NCBI GenBank assembly: GCA_030490835.1
Contig: CM059977.1
Location: forward strand, 16,969,335-17,033,334
DNA from: Annona cherimola
Lineage: Eukaryota; Streptophyta; Magnoliopsida; Magnoliales; Annonaceae
Direction of reading: 5' to 3'
DNA length: 64,000 bases
Part shown: positions 1 through 13,600 of the stretch, one piece after another
How the letters are laid out: every line of letters begins with the position of its first letter
How positions within the stretch are numbered: the stretch's first letter is position 1
The notes under the pieces: generated by a model
Database searches by the model: none
What the model was told of the DNA's origin: nothing
The model's input: only the letters and a program-made list of their open reading frames with translations
Translations under genes and position numbers: made by a program

Positions 1-2083
1 AATTCTCTTTTGAAACTAGTTTTTCGATAGTGTAACAGACAATACCTTATTATTAATTCGATAGTTTTTCGATAGTGTAACAGACAAAACTTCTATTCAT
101 AAGAGTATTTTTGTTATTGTAATAACAGCCATTAGCGCGCCCTTATCCAGAGTGATACGCCTCCAATTTCAGCAAAATCATGCGGATAAACTTGTAATTT
201 AGTCTAGATCTAAAAAAAAACTTGTAATTAGTCAAAAGTTAAGACAGACTTGCAAAATCAAAAAACTTTATTTATTTATTTATTTATTTATTCACTTTAC
301 AGGCTCATCCAAATGAGGCGGCTGGGGCTGCGACACCTCAAACAGCTTTCCTTTTCCAGCTTTTCCCCGCGTCGGAAAGACCAGTTGGACGGCTCGGATT
401 CATTTGAATCCGCCTTTGACGCCGGAGCAGCAATGAATCCGAACCGCTGAAGATCTGGGAACTGTAGTTGGGGGCGCAGGCTCAGGATCGGATCTGAGAG
501 TTAAATCCGTCCAGCTTCGCGGCTCACTGCACCTCGTTCCCACTCCGAGTAAGCAACTGCTGCTTCGATGCCCTTCTTCAACTGCAAACACGGAGAGATA
601 AATGGCGGATCTATCAATAAAAGTTTGCAGACTATTCGTTTGGTAAAATATAAAAAAATGAGTATGATTTAACATTTTAATTATGCAACACTATACTCTT
701 TCCAACAGTATATTTATATTCTCATTATTGTTTTGCATTTTTCATTCAATTACTCTATTAATTTTATCATTTTTACTCTTTTAATCATTGCTCTTATCAT
801 CTCATATTATTTTTTTATTTTTAATTTTTTTTACAAGTTTCTTCAATACTTGTTATTATTTTACATCTCTCCACAGTTAATATTTAATTCAGTGTGAACA
901 TGTGGTCATGGCTTTCATTATTGTATATTGTATATGATGAGGGTATACGTGGTTTCGGGTTTTGTTACCCTGGCGGGCTTACATAGTTCATATACTCGAT
1001 TGCTTCTTCAGTGAAAATAAATTAAAGAAAAAGAGAGGTACAAGTAACAGAAATGGCACGATTTTTGCTGTTTAGTACCGCTCGGACACGGACATCCGAC
1101 TCGCGTGCATCGTGCAGGCTTCCTCCGCCGGCGGAGTATTTTAACAAACTGTTTCAAATACAGTTGCATTGCCGCGGAGACTTTTCCTTTTTCCAACGAA
1201 TTCAGCAACCAGCACTAGCCAATGAGCAGTCGGTTTTCCCTCCGTCGCGACAACAATTTTAAAAAGGAAGCAAGACTCTCGTTACGTAAGTTTTATTCGG
1301 AACGCCGCCCAACAATATTGAATGGTATGATGTGGTACATTTGATTATCTGGTCGCTCTTGTTACTGATACGGCGCTTGAAATATTGCATCGTTACATTA
1401 TTGGTAGAAATTGTAAATGTGTCTTCCGTTACTGTGACAAAGTATTCAAGGGGCTCGAATGCGATTGACAGACGAGATGAAAATGTGATTAGAATAGAAG
1501 ATTCTATTTTCCAAAAACCTATCCTCATTCGCACAATATGACAAAGTATTATATGGAGATTGTACTAATATTATAAATTACACATTTTTACAACTTTCAC
1601 ACATATTGTAAATATCTCAACAATCACAAGGGACGGTGATAAATACCCTCATTATCAGAGATGCATCCAAACATCTTGAAAATGCTTGAATCCATCCCTA
1701 AATAATTTATAATTAGTTGTACATTGTCCTTGTTTATTTTACAATATCGCATGCGTATCTACCACACTTAGGATATTATAGGCATATCATTTCAGCGAAG
1801 ATTTCATGGATGGCCATGAATTAGATTTATAAGTGTGATCTTTTGGCCACAAAGCTAACATTTTTCGTCCGTTCTGCAGTGAAAATATTTCCATGTGAAT
1901 ATAACCAGAGATTTAATAGTGATTGTTTTGAACTTGAGGAATGATCGGAACAAAAATCTTGTCCAAAATGCCTACTGTTAACGTATCGAACCCGTCATCT
2001 CAAAAGCATTCTCATGTTTTCTTTCTTTTTTCTCTCTCTCTCGGTCCGGGTCGTCTGGTTGTCGGGAATCATTGGTAAATTTT
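1..2083. other. Intergenic region, no supported gene
   Basis: No open frame here resembles a known family. A TTTA microsatellite lies at 267-292. Two G+C-rich patches (about 300-600 and 1060-1260) stand out from the A+T-rich background, but their short frames (66-91 aa) have no recognisable motif. They could be promoter-like sequence, exon remnants or gene fragments captured by a transposon; I cannot tell which. Confidence 0.5.
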
Positions 2084-2351
2084 AGGGTGTGTTTGATGAT
2101 GAGTATAAAATGTTAAGTTAAAACTTTTCACTTTTAATAACTATTATATTTTTTAATTATTTTTCACATTTTTCTATACAACTATTTTACTTTTCAATTA
2201 TTTATAGACAATAACTCATATAACTAACTTATTTATTTTAACTTTATTCCCTTTATTTTTCATCATTACTCAAACCATATTACTTCATTTAACAAATTTT
2301 ACTTTTCAAAACTTTTCACCATAAATTTTATTCATTTCCAAACACACCCTT
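2084..2351. repeat. MITE with GGGTGTGTTTG terminal inverted repeats
   Basis: This 268-bp A+T-rich segment starts AGGGTGTGTTTG and ends CAAACACACCCT, which are inverted repeats. It has no coding capacity. Related sequences with the same ends and the same internal run (CTATCTATTTTAACTTTATT or its complement) occur near 40616-40840, 52605-52846, 52870-53000 and 53101-53346, so it is a dispersed family. The ends resemble hAT-type non-autonomous elements, but I could not fix a clear 8-bp target duplication here. Confidence 0.65.
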
Positions 2352-5300
2352 AATATCTTTTATTCGGGTCGTCTGGTCGTTGTGAATAGTTGTTGATAAA
2401 TCCTAAATGTCCGTCCCAATATTATGTGTCTGTTTTTTTAAAAAAAATTCATTAAGATTCTGCGGATAAAGCTGAAAAAAAAAATGACAATATGCAGGGT
2501 CAAATTTGTCTCTAACTCTACTTCTTATTAATTCTATTGAATTAACAATTTAGACTATTTAGTCCTATCCATTCGTAGTTTGAATCGGCGCATCCTTTGG
2601 AATTTATTATTATTATTTTTTTACTCATTGTCAATTTTCTTATGTAGGCCGGCAATTAGCTATTCTCTTGGATGAGATCAGCTTTGCGGAAATGTAGCAA
2701 TCCAAACAACACGTGGTGTTTCCAAATTCAGACATGATTACGGATTGGAAAATTGCGAGATGATCATCTACTGCCGGTCATAAAATCTATTTGTTTTATT
2801 TTTCTATTTTTTAATATTATAAATATAAATTTATATTATCCATAAACCAAGATTTATCATTTCTACATATGCGCAAATAATTTTTTAAAATTTTAAACAC
2901 AAGGATATTGTTGTCATTTTTAACTTAATATTCTTATGTTTAAAATTCAAAAAAATATTTATACACATCCAAAAATAGTATATATTAGTTTATGAATAGT
3001 ATATATCTAAATTTATAATTAAAAATAAATATTAAAAATGCATAAACTATGTGTTTTAGGACCGTCGGAAATCATAATTGGTTATGATCCCAGAAAATAA
3101 CAAGAAATATAAACATAATGCCATCGTTTTCATGCACGGATTTAAATTTTCCAAAAATTGCAAAGATAAGTTAAAAAAAAAAAAAAAACTAAAAATACGT
3201 GGGCTGGGTGCTGGGTGCTTGGTACTCAGCAGTTAGTATTTTTAAAATTGTTATTCTAAAATATTAAAAGAACTCGAATGAGGTGGAGAAATAAAATATG
3301 AATGTAATGATCTTTATTTATAATAAAAAAAGTGCTAGAGGAAATGTAAAAAAGTTATATTATATTAGAAATTAAAAAAGCTGTTTTTAAAATGAAAATT
3401 TTCATCTTATTCACAACTCATTCGAGGTTCTTAAATACTTTAGAGCAAGTTGGATCAAGAGAATTCAATCAGCTTAAATGAGATGAAAAAATAGAATAAA
3501 AATGTAAGGATGTATATGGAAAATGACAAAAATATATTAAAAATTGAAAAAGGTAATGTTGAAAACTAACAATTTCATCCGAGAGAAATCCCATTCTAGA
3601 ATCTTGATCCTTCAGCATCTTTGGCGCTCTTTGCAGAAGGTAATGAAATGCGAGATGAGATGTTAGTTGTCTGTAGAAACTGGAATGTGGGTGCCATGTT
3701 GTCAGGATGAGTCACATATTCATTACTGTGAGGTCCAGTCTATTCTATGAGAACATAATATTCCACCAATACCAAGCTCTCCTCCACACAAATGGACGTG
3801 TCGAAAGGCCTGATAAAGCGTTTGCTAATTCATTTGTTTTGAGATCGAGATTGACTTTATTTTGGTTTGAAAATGATGTTGCTGGTGCTCAAGTCCGGGA
3901 AAGACGCGTGTATAGAAGGAGAAAAATAAACGTATCAGAACATGAGGCAATAGCTATGTATGGATAAAAGCAATTGGTAACTTTACGGGCGTTCCAGTTC
4001 AATGCAAATGATTATTCTATTTTATTTTTAAAATTTTGTGGGCCAAGTATGAAATCCTTATATATTGTAATTTAGTAAATTTATATTTTTAAATATTTTT
4101 TTGAATTTTCAAAATAAAAATACCCTTACTTTCATAAAATGACATTGTTTTGTGATTACGCAAGAAATGGGGGTATTTTTATTTTGAAAATTTTAAAGAT
4201 ATTTTAGAAATTTATAAAATTACACATATACAAACTTCGTGCTTGAACTTGTGTATGAATGCAAAAAAAATAAAAAATGCCACTGACTTGAATGATTAGG
4301 CGTACTAAGAATGAAGAAAAGAATTAGTAATGTTGAATGATTAGGATATCAAAATAATTAAAAGAGAAAAAAGGTGAAATAAAAGAATTGAGAAAACTTT
4401 TCAAGTAAAAGTAGTTTGCTGCGTGGAATTTCTTATTTAAAATTTTTCTCTACATTAAACCATTTATTTTCTTTAGCACTTTCCTTTGTCATGTAATGAC
4501 TAAATATTTTTTTGATTGGAAACTTAGTTTTTGTAAAAACTTAGCATCTTTCAAAAGTGCATATATAACTATGGGCAATGTTTCCGTACACTTGTCTCCA
4601 TTTAGCCTTTTATTTTTATTTAAACCGCATATCGTGTTTATCCATATGCATTTATTTATAATTTTAAAAAAGTTGTATTTAAGACTTTTATCTACTATAT
4701 ATATTTTTAAAGTTATTTTCGTTATTGTTATTATCATTATTAGTTTACAAGTATTATTATTTTTATTCATAAAATCATCCCCCAGTGACCAAGAAGAGGA
4801 TAAATTTGCAAATCATGAAAGCAGCCGCCATTTGCATTTGATATGGAAAATTCCAATTAATAGGGCCGAATGTATAAATCAATAGGAAAGTACAGGGGAG
4901 ATGTAAATCGACACATGCAAGTGGAGGGATGCCACTGGAAATTAAATAATATTTATAATAATAATAAGGTAAATGCTGTTTCCTATGGCCTTTCCATCAA
5001 TGGTGTTGTCATAGACGGCATTGATTTGATACATTTGGCATGTGTTTCAACGCGTCCAATGGCCGGCCAGTCTACATTTGGACTGCACATGAGGACACCT
5101 TCATAAAACATGTTATACTATTATATATCTAACAAAAAATTCAAAGAAATATAAAATATGAGAAACAAACTGATTGCATGGGAGAAAATTCTCTTCTGTA
5201 TACATGAAAAAAAAGCTCCAAACACATGTTGGACATTAAAGGGTGTCACATGTTAAAAGTACTCTCCTGTGCAAATCGGTCCCACATTGATAATAAAATT

Positions 5301-8300
5301 AAAATTACATTTGTCATATGACTTACATAATTTATTTTATTATAATACAAAAATCATTATAGTTGGATTTTTAAATGGACTATATTTGCTTAAAAAAATA
5401 TATTTATATGTAATTTATAAAAAAATGCTGAAATCTATTCACTAATGTATTAGAAGATATTAATATCTTATATAACTATTTATCAATATTAAAATGATGT
5501 TTTAGACTGTTGACATGCTGAATGTAGAATTTTAAAATTAATATTTAAATCAAACTATTTCATTATGTAAATTTTCATCACTTTTAGATCGGAGCACACG
5601 TATATTTGGATGAAACTTAGTGTGGTACTGCAACAAATGATTTTAAATATAATGAGTCAAAAATTTTATTTTATCAACAATCGCGAGGCACATTTGTAGT
5701 TGGCTGCACCCTAACATTTATCGTACTATATATAACTCAGGACCGTACACGGGCTGCATATATACACTTTGATAATAAATGCAACAAAAATATTTATTTC
5801 TTTGAAGAATAAATGCAATCAACATATTTAATTGTATTATTACAAAAAGTGAAATTAATCATGCATTGCATCAATTGACGTGGAATTCATGACTAAAGCC
5901 GTCCTTGGACACGTTATCCACAGACCACAGAGACGGTGCACATTCCTCGGGCAGTCAATGCAGCTTGATATACGAGCTCTGAAAATTCTAAACCATGCAA
6001 CAGTCTTGACTCTTGACTCAAAACATTAAAACCGTTTCCATCGTCTCCCTCTCAATTCAAAAACTGAATAAATTAAAATAACAGAGTCAGAGAGAGCCCA
6101 TTGGAATCTTTCCAACCCCGGACGCGCCCTTTGTTAATTAGGCCACGTTTGGTAATCTCACGGAGAGGTTCCCTATTATTTTATTCTTTTTCTCGTGCAT
6201 TCTTTTATAAATAATTTAATATTTTATTATTTAATAATTATACATTTCTGACTTTATCTTTTCACTCTTTTTTTTAATTATCATGTTTATTCCAACTATG
6301 AGTGTTAATGGTCATAGTTAACATATCAACCGGCCTGTCCAATCTGTTTATAAATAAGTTTGTGTTGAAATTTTTGAATAAATGGTTTATGATTTGCTAA
6401 CTCATTTAATCATTTAAGCAAATAAATGGATTAGAGTTGATATTTATAACTCGTCAACATGTTTAATCCATTTAACTCATTTAACTTATCAATCCATTTA
6501 AAACTTATTAATAAGGGGTATATATTTCATAAATCATAAATTTATTTTCCATTTCCATTTCTTCATTCCATCTACAATTTTACAATATCTTTTTTGTTGT
6601 CGTGTTGAAGTATTGCCCTCCCTGTCCTTACCACTGCTTGCGTGTGCCGCCTATAAGATTTTTTTCCCCTCTTTATCATTTTCTCTATCTTTGTTTCTGA
6701 TCATTCTTTTTCATCTCTTTCCTTATTTTCACTTTTTCTTTCATTTTTTTTTTCTCTCTCTCTCTATCTCTCTATTTTCAATCATTTATCTCTCCATCCT
6801 TATTATTATTGCCTCCTTTTTGTTTTCTTACTTTGTCTTGTTGAGTCACTCTCCTTATTCTAAGGTGTCAAATATATATTCTCTCCTGATGAAGATTTGG
6901 CTGTGCCATGTATTCCGTTAGTGTGGATCAATTCACCATGATAATTATAAATAACATGCATTCAACTTTAAATTAATTTGGTCTTGACTTATTTGTAACG
7001 TACATACACAACTTGTTAATAATTCAGTAACCCGTTTATTAAATGAATTGTAAATGAGTTAGAATTGAGGTTTCTTAAATGAGTTAATAAATATATTAGA
7101 ATTGAAATTTTTTAATGGATTAGGATTAGGATTAAACTCTAACCCATCCAACCTAATTCATCAACCTTCATAGTTTCAACTTTATCCTTATGGCACTATG
7201 TCATTTTTAAAATATCTCATTTCTCACTTCCTACATTTTATCGCTGCACTATCATATTTCACATCACCAAGCTCAACTTTAGAACCCAAAAAATCCATTA
7301 TTTTGCTTGCCCCCACAAAAAAAGTTGTAACTCAGGCCACTTTTTTTTTTTTTAAACAATCCCAAAACTGATGTGGACAATAACAATGAGACAATCCTTT
7401 CTCATAAAGACAAACATCTAACCTTTTCTGTCCCTGCTCAACTAACGACTGCTGTTTTCACCTCCAAAATAGAAACCATCTAAAACAATCAAACACAATA
7501 CCAACATTTAAAGACTAACATTAATTGTGAATCATGGACCAGCTCATATCTCGGTGGTTTATTAATTTTTGTTGTCAGCCAATGTCATTTGGATGCAGCA
7601 ATTTGAACGTTCAGGAAGGCATGATCAAATAGCAATGACAGGGCCCACCAAAACCGCTTGTGCCCACTGGCCAGAATCGACCCCCATTTTGTTTTGTAAG
7701 TTTGAATGTTTTCCCTCCAACCACGCAATATAATTTCAAAATATTAAAAATTGGTAGGTGGGTTAAAGAAACCCGAGTTGATATCCAGCATATATCAGGT
7801 CCATGTTATAATGAATCTCACTTTTGGATGAACGGTGGCGATCATCCCGACGGACGCCTGCATTTCTGTTTGGAAGTTTCTAATTCTCACACGACCATAC
7901 GATTTTATCACCATGTGGTAGTCTCGTTCCTTTTGGTGGTCGTGCGGGTGGGCGAGCGGCCCACTTCCTCCATGTGCTCTGCACGGACCATACGGTCCGC
8001 CAAGTTCTTCGCAAGCGCGTGAAACGCTAGTTCCCGGAGCCCATCCGGGCTGCATGTGCCACCTAAATCCAAGCCGATCGATCACTTGCACTGTATTTAT
8101 TTGTTTTTTGAATTTCGGTTCTCGGCTTCGAAAATTTGGTCGTGGATGAAAATTTCTGTCCGAAATCAAAATAGGTTCGCGATGGGTTGCGGACAAGTAG
8201 TCGTGGCGTGAATTTGGAAATATTCACGCCGGTCCACGCGCAGGGCTGTCCAACCGCAGGCTTCGTCCTCTTTGGCACTTGTTTGTACACAGGCAACTCA

Positions 8301-9200
8301 CGGATAGCAGCGTGAGTTGAGATGGTAGCAAGTTTTGATCTTACGCACAAACTTCGTGAATCTAAACTGCCCACTAGATAAATGAACTATGAACATATTG
8401 GCTCCAAGTAATAATGGTCGATTTGGCATTATCCATACTCGATTTTTTAACTATCCAACTTTGCAGGAATACATGCTATATGTGAAGAATAGTTTAATTT
8501 TTTTATATAATCATTTGATCATGATGAAAGGTTTAGATTCTACGATGTTGCTTGGTTTAGTCTTCCTCTACTGATCAGATTCACCATCTCATAGCGCGCA
8601 TGGTGCCAAGCGGTCGTGATACTCATGCACGGTCTATATGGCTATACCTATACATCTCGTATCCGGTCCAATACGAGAATATCCCGTCGAAAATGGTCAG
8701 TACTCTGTCACCCTACCGATTTTTCATATACCTTCTTAAACATGGAAAATAGTAATTAGTAAATAGCCTAAATCTTCGATCTGAACCATCTATTGTTTTC
8801 TTCATTCTTCCTTTGAATAAAATAAAATAAAAATACCTAAAAATCTCCAAAATAATAGCCAACACATAGCGTTTCTAATAAAAAAAAAGTTATTCGGTAC
8901 GATACTCGAAAATCGTGTCGACTTGGATAGGATTATTTTAAAACCCAAATTTAATGCTGTAGGACAAAGTCATTAAAAAATTTTATACAAAATTTTTTCC
9001 CGTACATGTAGTAATTGTGCCATGGCTTCGGCGTGCGCAGGTGCATGAAGGCTACGACGGCCGAGTACGTACGTTTATCCAATAAATCTCCTGAACTCTC
9101 GCAAAGCACTGGACCAACATGAAATAAAAAAGTCGCCGTCTCAGACCTCTCTTGTTGGAACGATCAGGGAGCAGCTCCGACTGTGAAGAAGATAAAAAAA
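2352..9200. other. Intergenic region upstream of the glycosyltransferase gene
   Basis: No gene is supported. A foldback segment lies at about 4060-4245, where GAATTTTCAAAATAAAAATA is answered in inverse after a 30-bp loop. Segments at 6300-6500 and 7010-7160 are rich in ACTCATTTAA-like words and resemble a stretch near 33770-34020, which suggests remnants of another repeat family. The pyrimidine-rich frame at 6613-6921 is low complexity. 7860-8370 is richer in G+C but shows no recognisable product. Confidence 0.45.
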
Positions 9201-9239
9201 AAAAAAAAAGCGAGGAAGAGGGAGCTGCGAGCGGGCGAG

Positions 9240-9456
9240 CGCGCGCGCGCGCGACGACAAGCACCAAAAAACATTAAGAAAAACGAATTTCCTTTTCTTC
9301 TTTTTCTACTTCCTTCTTTCTATTTCTCCATTTCTCTGCCCTAGATCTCATCAGACCTCCTTCCGACTCCGGAAATCTCCATAGCCTTCTCTGCTATATC
9401 TGTTTCCAGATCGTCTCGCGTGCTCCACCACCACGCTATCTGCACTCCATTCTCAG
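9240..9456 (+). promoter_or_regulatory. 5' leader exon of the glycosyltransferase gene
   Basis: A GC dinucleotide run (about 9238-9252) is followed by a C/T-rich stretch typical of plant 5' leaders. It ends in CATTCTCAG followed by GTAGCC, a good donor at 9457. A matching acceptor (TTGTTTCAG) ends at 10502, giving a leader intron of about 1.05 kb. The transcription start is not defined by the sequence, and I see no clear TATA box. An intron just upstream of the start codon is common in plant housekeeping genes. Confidence 0.5.
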
Positions 9457-10502
9457 GTAGCCTCCGCCTTCTGCCCGGATTCCCTGTTTTTCTCGATCAC
9501 TTTTTAGTGTTTTGGAGCTTGTGATGGATTGTCCCGACGAGTCTGTTGGTTGATTTGTTTGGTTACTGCTGGAATCTGTTGATTACGGTGCTGCGATGCG
9601 GTTTTTTGAAGAAACCGAGCTAAAAATTCGGTCGGAGTTGCAGTTTCAGACTTGTTTGGCGTCGATTCATGTTTTCCGCGTTGGAGTTGATTGCTCGAGG
9701 CTGGAAACGAAGACGATGCCTTTGTTCGTTGTTTTAAATGATAAGAGGAAGCTCCGTTTCAGCTGAACTGATGATGAGGATATGAATTTTCGCTTTCTGC
9801 GGACCTACTCTGTTTTTCTATAGGCTTATATACATTTAATATATTTATCCCACACTTTTTCAGATTGCAGAGTAGGCTTTCCTCATATTTTTCCAAAATG
9901 TGTTTTCGTCCTTCTCGATTTCCTTTGTTCTCTTCCTTGAATGTTATCCGTAGTTTTCTGTCCCAGTGGTTGGTTGGTTTAGCTCGATTGGTTAAATATA
10001 TCGCTTCTGTTAATGGAAATAGGTTCCTATTGGAATAAGGTGAACCATATCTTTAAAAAAGAAAAAAAATTCCGTCTATTTTCATTGAAATCATTGCTGA
10101 CGTGAATTCTCACATAATGGAGTAGCAATAAGTAGTAGACATTACTTTCTGTTTTTTCTTTTACTGCTCTCTCTCTCATCGCCCCTTTCAACTGGAATAA
10201 GAGTAACACGTTTCTAGATTACCATAATTTGTCCCTCCTGAATGGATATCACTCAAATTAATGCCTCTGTTGGCAGTCATTGCTGCTAGAGAGAGAACTG
10301 ATTGTTGTCCATGTGAAGATGTTTGTAAATTTGAAACAATCTACATTTGGAAGTCATAATCAATAATTCAGCAGATTACTTCCTATTTTGTTCTTTTCCC
10401 CTTTTTCTTAGGTTCTAAAGCTATGACTGTCAGAATTCTTGGGCGTTTATAGTTTATCTTGGTTCTGTTACTGATAATGTGTCTCCATTTTTGTTGTTTC
10501 AG

Positions 10503-10637
10503 ATTGTTTTCATTTGATTGGAAGATAAAGCTATTAAAGCAAGTGTATGGTTGTCTATCGAGTTTAAGATTGGAATGCCGCGGGATTCAGGAAAGAGATG
10601 GTGCATATTTTGATAATGATTTAATGAGAATATTTGC
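10503..10637 (+). promoter_or_regulatory. Leader segment with four upstream ORFs
   Basis: Between the leader-intron acceptor and the main ATG there are four upstream start codons. Each opens a tiny frame: 10547-10567 (6 codons), 10575-10613 (12), 10598-10624 (8) and 10624-10641 (5). The third and fourth share the A of TAATG, and the fourth ends in a TGA that overlaps the main start as ATGA at 10638. Such a chain would be expected to lower or condition translation of the main frame through leaky scanning or reinitiation. The frames are seen directly; the regulatory effect is inference. Confidence 0.55.
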
Positions 10638-13600
10638 ATGAAGATACCTAAGGCGTGGCGGCTAGGCATCGGAGAGATGCAAAACATGCCGCCCACACGC
10701 CACAGACCTTCAAAGAGACCGCCATGGATTATTATTTTGGTTTCTTTGGTGTGCTTATCACTCATCGGGGCATATGTTTATCCACCTAGACATTATGCTG
10801 CTTGTTACCTTTTTGCTTCCAGCGTTTGCAGTCCTTTCAAACAATGGCTTCCACCTGTTCCAGCTAGGCTCTTAACTGATGCGGAGATGGCATCCAAAGT
10901 TGTTATCAAGGACATTTTGAATACACCTCCACGTCCGACGAAGAATCCTAAGATTGCCTTCATGTTCTTGACCCCAGGTCGATTGCCTTTTGAGAAGCTT
11001 TGGGAGAAGTTCCTTCTTGTAAGAGATTTCTTATTAATATTTTTCTACATGATAAGTTTTGTGCCTCTTCTTTAACTTAGCTTCCATGTTTTCCCCATCA
11101 GATGATTTTTTCATTTGTTTTATTGTCCTGGCAATTTTCGGTTGGCTCAAGGCAATTAGTACATGATTTTTAGTTGTGAACAAAAGATTTGAGGACCCAT
11201 TGTTTGAAGCTTGTGGTTGATTCTGTGAATAATGGTGTTGCAGCATCCACATTACTGAATCTATTCTTTAAGGAAAGGATTTCTTCTCAAAAATTTCAAG
11301 TGAAAGTGAGTGAATTCATTGTTTAAACTTTTCACAAACAAGCATCACAAATGTCTATTCCTTGAGAATAATCAATGAATTTAAACCTGGGAAGGGGTTT
11401 GCAATCCTCTTAAGTATCTCTGATTTTTCCCCCCATTTCTATATTGAATATATTGGAGGTAATCTTCATTTCCTCACTAAATTTTCAATTCAAATTATGA
11501 CATCAGAAGTAAATACTTACATTATTGATTTGTAATTACTTTCATCATCTTTTACGTCCCATCACTGTCCTATGTAGCAAGTCTACAAGTAAAATAAACA
11601 ACGTGAATTCTATGAGGAAAATAAACAATGGAAAATTTCAGATCAAATACTTCATCATATTATGTGGATTTCAGAACTGTTGCCTATATTAGAACAAGCC
11701 TTTAGATATTCTAGTTGTTCAACATAATCCTTATTTGGTTACAAGTCATTAGCAATTTGAATTATGTAGCTCAACTTCTTTGCTTCTAGCCACTATGTCT
11801 AATGCTTGTTCATCTCCCCCAAAAATAATTAGTCAGGTAGATTTTTTGCAAGATGGTTGATTGTGCTTCAAATCGTGCCCCTTTAATTAATAGATCAATT
11901 GTTCAGTTTGGTGTTTTTCAAACTAAAAATTTTCATCGGGTTTAATAGGGATTTTTTATCTTTATTCAGGCTGATTTTTTATTTCCATTTTAATTTTCAC
12001 TGAGATTGGAAATACGGTTGGGCATTTCTATGATACTTTGATGTGTGGTGGAGAAGAGATTGGTAACCAATACTTGTTCAGGAAGGGGTATGGGTTTGAA
12101 AATCTTGTGATTTTCTCCTTGTATGATATGGACATTGTTGAAGATCATGCCTAGCACATCAGATAATTTCTCTCTTATATCGATTGGGCAATTTGTATAA
12201 AGTCATGAGGAACTTTGACCTTGTACCCATATACTGTCCGCTTCTTATAACATCAATCCTTGTACGAGAAGTACAGTGCCTTGAGTGCTTCGGTCCTTTT
12301 ATAAGTCAATGAAAACAATATAATTTTGCAAATTGTAATATCGATGTGTGATGTCCCTCGATCCCACTGGAGAAGGTCAAGGCACCAAAATCAAATCGAT
12401 TAAAATACACTAAACCATTGACTGTTGTTGATGATGTTGTGTCATCCACCTTTGCTATTTCAATGTTGGTCATTTTGTCTAGGATTTGATTTTGATGTTT
12501 TGAGATAATGGTTCCATTTACTATAGGCACATTGTATGTGGATTGATTACAAGATGTCTTTTATGCTAACCAGATAGGACAAATGTATGGGGAAAACCAC
12601 CAGTACTTTGGTACTGTCACCATGTTGATTCATTTCAAAAGAAAGATTCAATATTTAGTTTTCTAGCAGTTTCTCATTTTATAAATTCATTTTGAAAATC
12701 TAAACTGCAACATTGTTGAAAAATTGGTAGCTAAAAATTAGTGCACCTGACATATGGTTTTAAACGAGGTAATCAATATTCTTGTAAAATGCATGACATC
12801 CACTATTGCAAGTAGGTGTCTCTTGCATTTAATCATGATCAATCAGAAAGCCTCGTGGCATAAGATTTGTTTTCTCTTATATTACCGCCAGAAGATACAT
12901 TGAATTTCCTAAATGGAGTGATAAACTTTTCATACATTTGAAAACTCATATTATTGCTTAGACAATCATTTGAGAAGGGTAAAGAGAAGAAAAAAGAATT
13001 TATGCAGTTTTTATTGATGTAGAAAAAGTATACGATAGGGTCCTAAGAAATTAATACCAAAGGTTATAGAACAAGAAAAAATCGCCAATAAATATATTGA
13101 CGTTATTAGAGATATGCGTAAGGGTGTTATAACAAATGTGAAAACCATGAGTGGAGACACTAGCGATTTTCCAATTGTAATTGGTTGCATCAAGGCTTAG
13201 CCTTGAGCTATTACTTTTTCACTTCATTTATAAATGAAATTATTAGACATTTACAAGAAGTACCTCGGTGTATGTTATTTGCAAATGATATAATTTTAAT
13301 AGATGAAGCAAGAGGAGTAAACTTGAAATGAAATAAGTGGAAAGATGTTCTAGAATCTAATAATTTTGGAATTTCCTAAGCAAAAACTAAATATATGAAA
13401 TGCAATTTTAATAATAGTAAAGGCTTAGATGAGGAACAAATTAAAATTTTAGACTAAGTAGTAGTAAGAATTAAGAAGTGATTAGTTTCGATATCTAGGA
13501 TTGATTGTTCAAGCTAATGGAGAAATTGAGAAAGACATTAATAATAGAATCTAAACAAGATGGAAGGAATGACAAAATGCTTCAGTAATTTTATGTCACT

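Noticed and set aside
4496..4885. 129-aa hydrophobic frame
   Set aside because: A+T-rich sequence gives Phe/Ile/Leu runs by chance. There is no motif, no splice context and no promoter signal.
6613..6921. 102-aa frame rich in Leu, Phe and Ser
   Set aside because: It is a low-complexity translation of a pyrimidine-rich tract and has no family features.
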